9,025 nucleotides of DNA from an uncultured Alphaproteobacteria bacterium (lineage in GTDB: Bacteria > Pseudomonadota > Alphaproteobacteria > Rickettsiales > UBA1997), in NCBI GenBank assembly GCA_903837365.1, contig CAILUF010000123.1, positions 1 through 9,025 on the forward strand, written 5' to 3'. The notes beneath the pieces are model-generated. The model was not told the origin of the DNA, made no database searches, and was given only the letters and a program-made list of their open reading frames with translations. A program made the position numbers and the translations under genes. Of the stretch, positions 1 through 5,467 are shown piece by piece. How positions within the stretch are numbered: position 1 is the stretch's first letter; each line of letters starts with the position of its first letter.

Positions 1-882
1 ACATAAATCCAGTTTTAATTCTAATTTTTTAGATAATTTTAAAATTATATTTAGGGCATTCAATCCTTCAAAGGTTTTGTCCTGCGGTATTTGCTGATTA
101 TTGGCTAACAATAATCCCAAGGAAAAATTACGCGATTTTGTTGATGAACATGTAAGAAAAATATCACCAAATCCAGCCGCAGAAAACAAATCTTCTTTTA
201 TTTTTAAAGCTAAACATAATTGACGAATTTCGTAAATCCCTTGCAGTACTAGCGCAGATTTTGCATTATTTCCCAAATTCAATCCTTCAATTAATCCACA
301 ACCAATTGCAATTATATTCTTCATTACCGCGCATAATTCAACGCATTCTATGGCATCGCAATATTTTATTTTAAAATTTGAGTTATCAATTATCGAGCTA
401 ATTTTTTTATAAATTAAGAGATCTAAACAAGCGATTGTTGAAATTGTTGGGAGATCTTGCGCAACCTCAATTGCAAAATTTGGTCCAGATAAAATTGCAT
501 AATTTTTATGTCCAATTATGCGCTCAAAAGCATTGCTAAAAAATTCTAGACTATCTTCGATTAAGCCTTTGCTACAGATCACAAAACAACAATTTTCTTT
601 AAATTTAATTTTGGAAATTTGTAAAAATATTTCACTGATATTATTGCTAGGTAGGGCAATAAAAACAAAATCCCAATCACCATTAAATTCATTAATTGCG
701 AATATATTTTTGGGTAATTTAATTTTAGGTAAATATTTATCATTACTATGAGAATTATTAATTTCATTTAGTGTTAATTGATTTCTGGTTAATAAATTAA
801 CTACTGAATTTTGCTTTGCTAAAAGTGAAGCAAGAGCTGTACCCCAAGCTCCCGAGCCAATGACTAAAATTTTACTTGTCAT
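1..882 (-). CDS. gpsA: NAD(P)H-dependent glycerol-3-phosphate dehydrogenase GpsA, C-terminus beyond the window
   Basis: Reading down from the ATG at 882-880, the frame is open for 294 codons to the window edge without a stop, so the last few dozen residues lie outside. The enzyme reduces dihydroxyacetone phosphate to sn-glycerol 3-phosphate in the cytoplasm, supplying the backbone for phospholipids. Family signatures appear in order: an N-terminal Rossmann dinucleotide loop GSGAWGTAL (residues 9-17), CSKG (103-106, with the conserved Lys105), SGPNFAIEVA (132-141), MKNIIAIGCG with the catalytic-type Lys188, GNNAKSAL (204-211), and GFGDIFLTCSS followed by SRN (237-252). All expected residues seem present, so it looks functional rather than decayed. 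It starts 4 bases after the acpS stop and probably shares that transcript. No Shine-Dalgarno sequence is visible before the start. Identification is firm. Confidence 0.96.
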   Translation of the reverse strand, partial: MTSKILVIGSGAWGTALASLLAKQNSVVNLLTRNQLTLNEINNSHSNDKYLPKIKLPKNIFAINEFNGDWDFVFIALPSNNISEIFLQISKIKFKENCCFVICSKGLIEDSLEFFSNAFERIIGHKNYAILSGPNFAIEVAQDLPTISTIACLDLLIYKKISSIIDNSNFKIKYCDAIECVELCAVMKNIIAIGCGLIEGLNLGNNAKSALVLQGIYEIRQLCLALKIKEDLFSAAGFGDIFLTCSSTKSRNFSLGLLLANNQQIPQDKTFEGLNALNIILKLSKKLELKLDLC

Positions 883-886
883 AAAT

Positions 887-1306
887 TTAAATTTTATTAT
901 CAATTTTTTCTATAATTACCATTGCGCTAGCTAGATCTTTTTCGTCACTTAAACTAAGATGAATATAAAAATTTTGGCAAGAAAAAATTTGCTTAACATA
1001 ATTAATTTTTTCATCTGCAATAATGATTTCTGGTTTTCCTAAGTGGTTGTTAATTACGGCTATATCGTTAAAATTAATACCGCGTCCAAGCCCTATTCCC
1101 AGCGCTTTAGCGCATGCTTCCTTAGCGCATAATCTTTTTGCTAAATATGAATATAATTTATCATTATTACCTTGATTAAGATAATTCTTGGCAATTTTTA
1201 TTTCATTTTCACAATATATTTTTTTTAAAAATTTATCTCCAAATTTTAAAAAAATTTTTTTGATTCTGCTAATTGCGACAATATCATTTCCAATACCAAG
1301 TATCAT
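887..1306 (-). CDS. acpS: Holo-[acyl-carrier-protein] synthase AcpS
   Basis: This 139-residue protein transfers 4'-phosphopantetheine from coenzyme A to the conserved serine of acyl carrier protein, activating fatty acid synthesis in the cytoplasm. The N-terminus GIGNDIVAISRI (residues 4-15) is the family signature and contains the Mg-binding Asp8. The second signature AKRLCAKEACAKALGIG (56-72) carries Glu63, and the GKPEI motif follows at 90-94. The C-terminal strand HLSLSDEKDLASAMVIIE (116-133) has the SDE form usual in proteobacterial AcpS. Length is normal to slightly long for the family (about 120-140). The start is well placed because the signature begins at residue 4. It is the first gene of a minus-strand pair with gpsA, so both serve membrane lipid synthesis. 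No clear Shine-Dalgarno sequence precedes it. Confidence 0.96.
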   Translation of the reverse strand: MILGIGNDIVAISRIKKIFLKFGDKFLKKIYCENEIKIAKNYLNQGNNDKLYSYLAKRLCAKEACAKALGIGLGRGINFNDIAVINNHLGKPEIIIADEKINYVKQIFSCQNFYIHLSLSDEKDLASAMVIIEKIDNKI

Positions 1307-1326
1307 AGCTAAATAATTGCATTTTT

Positions 1327-1355
1327 TTGAAATAGTTTTTAAAAATATTTATAAA
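1327..1355 (+). promoter_or_regulatory. Candidate sigma-70 promoter for the three-gene envelope cluster
   Basis: TTGAAA at 1327-1332 and TATAAA at 1350-1355 each match the sigma-70 consensus at five of six positions and are separated by the ideal 17 bases. The -10 box lies about 40 bases before the ATG at 1395. In such A+T-rich DNA chance matches are common, but both boxes, the spacing and the position agree. Confidence 0.5.
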
Positions 1356-1376
1356 CCATTTTTTCAATTATCGCAA
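1348..1376 (-). promoter_or_regulatory. Candidate promoter for acpS-gpsA, overlapping the divergent promoter
   Basis: On the minus strand TTGCGA (1376-1371) and TATAAA (1353-1348) are 17 bases apart, with the -10 box about 41 bases before the acpS start. The -35 box matches consensus at only four of six positions. The -10 box shares the self-complementary TTTATAAA (1348-1355) with the plus-strand promoter, so polymerase could not occupy both at once. Confidence 0.3.
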
Positions 1377-1386
1377 AAATATTTTT
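1375..1386. repeat. 12-bp perfect A/T palindrome before the envelope cluster
   Basis: AAAAATATTTTT is exactly self-complementary and ends 8 bases before the ATG at 1395. The identical 12-mer occurs at 7662-7673 upstream of fadB; I found no third perfect copy by eye. It could be an operator, a DNA-bending site or simple A+T bias. Confidence 0.3.
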
Positions 1387-1394
1387 AAATTCCA

Positions 1395-2972
1395 ATGTTT
1401 TCTAGTAAAACTTTTGTTATAACTATCGGCAACAATGGAACCATTGTAGCTTTGCACAACAAAAAAAATATTATTAGCAAGATCTTTGTTGAAGAATTGA
1501 GTGATGAAGGAAAAGTTGAAATTGAAAAAATTTTCAAGCAAAATAAAAAATCGACAATCTACATCCTCCTAGATACAATTGATCAAAGCTATAAAAAGAA
1601 AATTTACCCTTCAATTCGAAAAACTGATATTCATCGCATCGCCAAACGCGATCTATTTAGTGATGGCGATAGTCAAAGCATTAAAAATTTTTTAATATTA
1701 TCCAATCGAAAGGTTCATGATAAAAGTCAACTTCATTCCGTTAAGTGGAATTCAGAAACTGGTGCAAAATTAGAATGCCTATTTATTTCAGCTTCAAATG
1801 CAGATTTCATAAATAAATGGGTTGATTATTTACTTGATCTTCCTAATCGTGTAGCTGGTATTTATATGCTTCCTGCCGAATCATTTTCATTCTTCAAAAT
1901 AATAAAAAATGCTATTAATAATCGCTCTAAAATCAAAAATAAAAAAAATGATTTATATCTTATAATATTGCAAAATAAGGTCTGCGGAACTAGACAAATG
2001 GTCTTTAACGATCAAGGAGTAATTTTTACAAGGGTTGTAAATTATGATTTTTCAAATGCCAATTTTATTGAAAAATATGAGCAAGATATTTACAGCACAT
2101 TTGAATATATTAAAAGACTTTATCGCGATGTTGCCTTAAACGAGCTCGATATCGTAAACATCTTGCCTGATAATATAACTGACCTTTTAAACACCACAGG
2201 AAATCCTGAATTAAATTATATTAATTTATCTCCGCATTCAGTTGCCAAAGAACTTGGTAATCAAAAAATTATACCAGCTAATAGCACTAATTGCGACTTA
2301 CTGATCTCCAACATATTTGCCAATTCAAAAAAATTTCTTAAATTTAGCAATGATAAAATAAAAAAACTTGAAGATTTTTTTGTCATCGCAATTTCAATTT
2401 ATTACGCCAATGCAGTAGTTATTTTTTTTATAATACTGGCGATCATCGGCAATGTTTATTTTTATAATTATGGCGAAAAAATAATTGAAAAATTCGATAC
2501 TGACAGACTAGGTGCTTCTAATGAATTATCACGAATAAAAAAAGCATTTTTAATGGAGACTCAGGAAAATATTGATAACATTGTTGACTCTCCTGAACGT
2601 ATTGATGATCTTGGAAAAATGCAGGAAATTTTTGGAAATATTTACGATAAAAATATTGAATTTTATTCGCAATTGAAATTCATTAAAAATTATTCGGTTA
2701 AATTAAATAAATTTGCAATAATTGGTGGTGCAATTAACAACAAAATACCATCTCAAATTTCAACTTATCAAATTTCATTTGCAGGAGATTTAATAAATGA
2801 AAGCGGAGATATAGATGATTTATTTGCAAGTTTTGATGATTTAAATTCAGCGGTAAAAAAAGAATATGAAGGCAATGAAGTTAAAACTCAAGAAATGGCA
2901 AGGGACATGGATTTTACCAAGAAATATCCAACCTACCCAGTTATTTTTAACGTCAATCGAAATATGCCATGA
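1395..2972 (+). CDS. GspL/PilM-PilN-like bitopic inner-membrane platform protein (inferred)
   Basis: This 525-residue protein has a large cytoplasmic N-terminal part (about 1-325), one strong hydrophobic segment (about 329-357, with VVIFFIILAIIG at 341-352), then a hydrophilic, presumably periplasmic part (358-525). The N-terminal part starts with an actin-fold-like hairpin (FVITIGNNGTIVAL, 7-20). At 224-256 a helix (FIEKYEQDIYSTFEYIKRLY) leads to a strand LDIVNIL, recalling the helix before the last strands of PilM and GspL. PilM binds PilN, and GspL is in effect a PilM-PilN fusion, so this domain order fits GspL. Acidic phosphate-loop residues of an active actin-type ATPase are not evident, also as in GspL. 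The start follows a candidate promoter but has no Shine-Dalgarno sequence. Its TGA overlaps the next ATG (ATGA, 2969-2972). That it is a real gene is near certain; the family is inferred from architecture. Confidence 0.55.
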   Translation: MFSSKTFVITIGNNGTIVALHNKKNIISKIFVEELSDEGKVEIEKIFKQNKKSTIYILLDTIDQSYKKKIYPSIRKTDIHRIAKRDLFSDGDSQSIKNFLILSNRKVHDKSQLHSVKWNSETGAKLECLFISASNADFINKWVDYLLDLPNRVAGIYMLPAESFSFFKIIKNAINNRSKIKNKKNDLYLIILQNKVCGTRQMVFNDQGVIFTRVVNYDFSNANFIEKYEQDIYSTFEYIKRLYRDVALNELDIVNILPDNITDLLNTTGNPELNYINLSPHSVAKELGNQKIIPANSTNCDLLISNIFANSKKFLKFSNDKIKKLEDFFVIAISIYYANAVVIFFIILAIIGNVYFYNYGEKIIEKFDTDRLGASNELSRIKKAFLMETQENIDNIVDSPERIDDLGKMQEIFGNIYDKNIEFYSQLKFIKNYSVKLNKFAIIGGAINNKIPSQISTYQISFAGDLINESGDIDDLFASFDDLNSAVKKEYEGNEVKTQEMARDMDFTKKYPTYPVIFNVNRNMP

Positions 2973-3652
2973 AGATTGTAGATTTAAAAAAAACTATTAC
3001 GATTAATTCTATTATTTTAGCGGTTCTAATATTAATTTTAGTTTCTGGTATTTTCTTTATTTTTTATCAAAACAAATCTTCAAGTGAACAAACTGAAAAA
3101 ATTAAAGGTGAAACGGATTTAATAAAATCTAAGACTCAATCAATCATTGGTAAAGCTTCGCAAGCAAAAAAATATAAAGATCTTTATTCTCAAGTTTCAA
3201 AAGAAAAGCGTACAAATTTTTCTGGAATTAAAATGGATGAAATTAATATCAAACTCAAAACTATTGGCGATAAATATTACATCACATCAAGAGAAATTAA
3301 AATTGCCGTACCAGAAAATTTGAAGGATGAACCTTTTAAATTAAAATCTTTTGGAGTATCATTAACGACAGTAACCCTCTCCTTCAGATCCTACACAGAT
3401 GATCGAGCTTTTTTATTTACCAGAGAATTTATGAGATCATTAAACGGCTTTACAATCCTTACAAACTTTGACATTCGAAAGGATAAGGATTATAGCGCAG
3501 ATAATCTAATTAGTATTAGCTCTGGATCTGGAAATGGCAATATTATCGCCAAAATTGAATTTTACTGGTATGCATTTAAAGAAGAAGATAAAACCAAAAA
3601 CAATGCTTCAAGAAAATCCTCTGTAATTAAAATGGAATCCACAGCCGAGTAA
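2969..3652 (+). CDS. PilO/GspM-like bitopic membrane protein with coiled coil (inferred)
   Basis: This 227-residue protein has a short Lys-containing cytoplasmic N-terminus, a single transmembrane helix (about 12-33, IILAVLILILVSGIFFIFY within it), a charged Gln/Lys/Glu-rich segment likely to be coiled coil (about 36-80), then an alpha/beta domain (about 85-205) with strands around 126-139 and 157-168 separated by a helix (FLFTREFMRSL), which could be ferredoxin-like. That topology is shared by PilN, PilO and GspM, which dimerise in the inner-membrane platform of type IV pili and type II secretion systems. The C-terminal tail (about 206-227) is charged and probably disordered. Its start overlaps the stop of the GspL-like gene by 4 bases and its own TAA shares one base with the next ATG (TAATG), so all three genes are probably translationally coupled. 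No sequence motif proves the family. Confidence 0.45.
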   Translation: MKIVDLKKTITINSIILAVLILILVSGIFFIFYQNKSSSEQTEKIKGETDLIKSKTQSIIGKASQAKKYKDLYSQVSKEKRTNFSGIKMDEINIKLKTIGDKYYITSREIKIAVPENLKDEPFKLKSFGVSLTTVTLSFRSYTDDRAFLFTREFMRSLNGFTILTNFDIRKDKDYSADNLISISSGSGNGNIIAKIEFYWYAFKEEDKTKNNASRKSSVIKMESTAE

Positions 3653-4920
3653 TGAAATTTTATTTAAGAAAAATTCAAATAAATATAAAATTAATCCCAG
3701 TTCATTTCTTTAACTTTTTGTTTTTTTTTGGATTTTATTTTGGATTTTTTATAATAACAAAAACCTTCGCTCAATCACCGATAAAGCCAGCGGAAATACC
3801 TTCAGCAGGAATGCCAAATAACCCATCAGCGGGAATGCCTTTGGGGGGAATGCCAAATAACCCATCAGCAGGAATTCCTTCAGCAGGAATGCCAAATAAC
3901 CCATCAACGGGAATGCCTTTGGGGGGAATGCCAAATAACCCATCAGCAGGAATTCCTTCAGCAGGAATGCCAAATAACCCATCAGCAGGAATGCCTTTGG
4001 GGGGAATGCCGAATAATCCAGCAGCGGGAATGCCTTTGGGGGGAATGCCGAATAATCCAGCAGCAGGAATACCTTTGGGGGGAATGCCAAATAACCCATC
4101 AGCAGGAATGCCGAATGGTCCTTTACCTTCAATGCCAGGAGGAATGCAAAATCCAATGGGGATTCAAAATAACACCTTAGGACAAATATCTGGAGCGAGT
4201 ATTTCCAATTCAATTAGTAAAATTTTAGGCGATGCAGGTGAGCCAAATATTACCGTTTTAATGTTCAATGATCAGGAGGAAGCCAATATTAATCGCGCAA
4301 TTGATTCATTAAAAAATAATCAAATTTACGTTCCCGAAGGACTTGAAAAACAAGAGGAAAAAGTTGTTGAAGAAGATCCGGAAAAAAAGGAAGAAAACGA
4401 AATTGAAGAAAATGAAAAATCCTATATTTACCTAAGCTCAGTTATATATTTTTCTGCAAATGATTGGGTTATTTGGTTAAATGATCAAAAAATTTCCACA
4501 AGTACGAATAATGAACAAAAAGAAATTTACGTTTCAAATGCCGATAAGGATCGTATCAAAATAAGGTGGAAAATGAGTCTAACTAAATGGAAAATTTTAT
4601 CCGGGAAAAAAGATGAAACCCTGGCTCCAAGGCTTGATTTTGATAGCAATACCGTTGAAAGCGAATTCGAGTTAAGACCAAATCAAACTTATATTTTAGG
4701 ATCAAATTCTGTCGTTGAAGGTAAAGCGGTAATTGCGTTAATTAAGAAAAAAGAATCAAAAGAAAAATCGTCAGCAAAGAAATCAGAGACTACTAAGACA
4801 ATAAACGATTCTATTGATCAAAATAACCCTATCGCAAAAGGTGGAAATATTTTATCGACAATTAAAAATCTTCAACAAATGAATCAACAACTTGATGAAA
4901 ATAAAGAACAAATTAGATAG
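3652..4920 (+). CDS. Exported repeat-rich protein, third member of the platform cluster (possibly PilP/GspC-like)
   Basis: The 422-residue product begins with a basic, then strongly hydrophobic segment (16-37) and a signal-peptidase-like site after TFA (38-40), with no lipobox cysteine. Residues 53-156 are eight tandem 13-residue repeats of the type GMPNNPSAGMPLG, low in charge and presumably extended. A short conserved-looking stretch (about 195-230) and a highly acidic linker (about 233-256) follow. Next comes a beta-rich domain (about 257-365) starting YIYLSSVIYFSANDWVIWLN, which recalls the small beta domains of PilP and GspC where strands lead into a W/NG-type turn. The C-terminus is Lys/Ser-rich (365-385), then Gln/Asn-rich. 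By gene order it would be the periplasmic connector from the platform to an outer-membrane secretin; this is inference, and the protein could instead be a cell-envelope protein of unknown role. Antisense and alternative frames across the repeats are artefacts of its periodicity. Confidence 0.4.
   Translation: MKFYLRKIQINIKLIPVHFFNFLFFFGFYFGFFIITKTFAQSPIKPAEIPSAGMPNNPSAGMPLGGMPNNPSAGIPSAGMPNNPSTGMPLGGMPNNPSAGIPSAGMPNNPSAGMPLGGMPNNPAAGMPLGGMPNNPAAGIPLGGMPNNPSAGMPNGPLPSMPGGMQNPMGIQNNTLGQISGASISNSISKILGDAGEPNITVLMFNDQEEANINRAIDSLKNNQIYVPEGLEKQEEKVVEEDPEKKEENEIEENEKSYIYLSSVIYFSANDWVIWLNDQKISTSTNNEQKEIYVSNADKDRIKIRWKMSLTKWKILSGKKDETLAPRLDFDSNTVESEFELRPNQTYILGSNSVVEGKAVIALIKKKESKEKSSAKKSETTKTINDSIDQNNPIAKGGNILSTIKNLQQMNQQLDENKEQIR
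3808..4119 (+). repeat. Eight in-frame tandem 39-bp repeats (13-residue units)
   Basis: Eight consecutive units start at 3808, 3847, 3886, 3925, 3964, 4003, 4042 and 4081 with no insertions. Units 2 and 4 are identical in DNA, and units 1 and 3 differ at one base (gcg to acg codon), so units 1-2 and 3-4 form a 78-bp higher-order repeat. Units 6 and 7 share a distinct variant (ccg aat aat cca gca). Unit 8 has a diverged end (ccg aat ggt). This nested pattern shows at least two amplification steps. Because 39 is a multiple of three, copy-number change would keep the reading frame. The array is visibly richer in G and C than its surroundings. Confidence 0.97.
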
Positions 4921-4990
4921 TAAAATTAAATTGAAAATTGGCAAAATAATTTCACAAATTCAAATGACATTTACCATTTAAAAAATTATT
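4921..4990. other. Convergent intergenic gap without a clear terminator
   Basis: These 70 bases lie between the convergent stops of the envelope cluster (plus) and ruvC (minus). Only weak dyads are visible, such as AAATG at 4962-4966 with CATTT at 4975-4979 followed by an A-rich run, and an imperfect TTGAA/TTCAA pair at 4931-4935 and 4959-4963. I see no G/C-rich stem with a T tract in either direction. Confidence 0.5.
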
Positions 4991-5467
4991 TTATCGATAT
5001 TTATGGAAATATTGAAAATGAGTTAGAGCTACAGCTAATGCATCCGCTTCATCCTCAGTTTTGAATTGGGCATTAGGTAAAATTACTTTTACCATCAATT
5101 TAATTTGATTTTTGTCAGCCCTGCCAACACCTGTAACTGTTTTTTTAATTTGCGTAGTTGAATATTCAAAAACATCCAAATTGCATATTGCTAAACTTAA
5201 AATTAATGCTCCTCGAGCATGTCCTAGCTTAAGCGAAGACATTGGATTTGAATTTAAAAAAATTTCTTCGATCGCTGAAACATCTGGTTGGTAATATTTA
5301 ACAATTTCTGTTAGGTTATCATGGAAATGCTTAAGTCTAACTGAAAGTTGTTGAGATGTGGAGGAATAAATAGTTGTTGATGAAATATAAGAAGCAGTAT
5401 TATTTTTAACATCAATAATACCGACTCCTGTTTTTGTTAAACCCGGATCAATGCCGATAATTCTCAT
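4991..5467 (-). CDS. ruvC: Crossover junction endodeoxyribonuclease RuvC
   Basis: RuvC is the dimeric Holliday-junction resolvase that acts with the RuvAB branch-migration motor in homologous recombination and repair. The 158-residue length is normal. The four catalytic acidic residues of the RNase H-like fold are in place: Asp7 in GIDPGL, Glu67 in SAIEEIF, and Asp139 and Asp142 in TEDEADALAVALTH. The junction-binding motifs NSNPMSSLKLGHARGA (72-87) and YSTTQIKKTVTGVGRADKNQ (102-121) are also typical. Its ATG overlaps the TGA of the upstream fadB gene (ATGA, 5464-5467) and no Shine-Dalgarno sequence is evident, so translation is probably coupled to fadB. ruvA and ruvB are not in the window. 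Confidence 0.97.
   Translation of the reverse strand: MRIIGIDPGLTKTGVGIIDVKNNTASYISSTTIYSSTSQQLSVRLKHFHDNLTEIVKYYQPDVSAIEEIFLNSNPMSSLKLGHARGALILSLAICNLDVFEYSTTQIKKTVTGVGRADKNQIKLMVKVILPNAQFKTEDEADALAVALTHFQYFHKYR

Noticed and set aside
518..767. Short open frames on both strands in the left part
   Set aside because: They lie inside gpsA, whose conserved motifs run continuously in the minus-strand frame ending at 882.
1..882. gpsA as a truncated pseudogene
   Set aside because: There is no internal stop or frameshift; the frame simply continues past the window edge with all visible motifs intact.
3808..4119. Possible CRISPR array because of regular direct repeats
   Set aside because: The units abut with no unique spacers and encode an in-frame peptide repeat inside a coding region.
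3749..4213. 154-codon antisense open frame across the repeats
   Set aside because: The 39-bp unit is a multiple of three and lacks stops on the reverse strand, so repetition alone keeps this frame open. The sense frame has an export signal, flanking domains and operon overlaps.
4921..4990. Bidirectional intrinsic terminator between the convergent units
   Set aside because: Only 5-bp imperfect A/T dyads are present, too weak to call.
5112..5294. Small plus-strand open frame opposite ruvC
   Set aside because: It is antisense to conserved ruvC motifs and has no ribosome-binding site or recognisable protein features.
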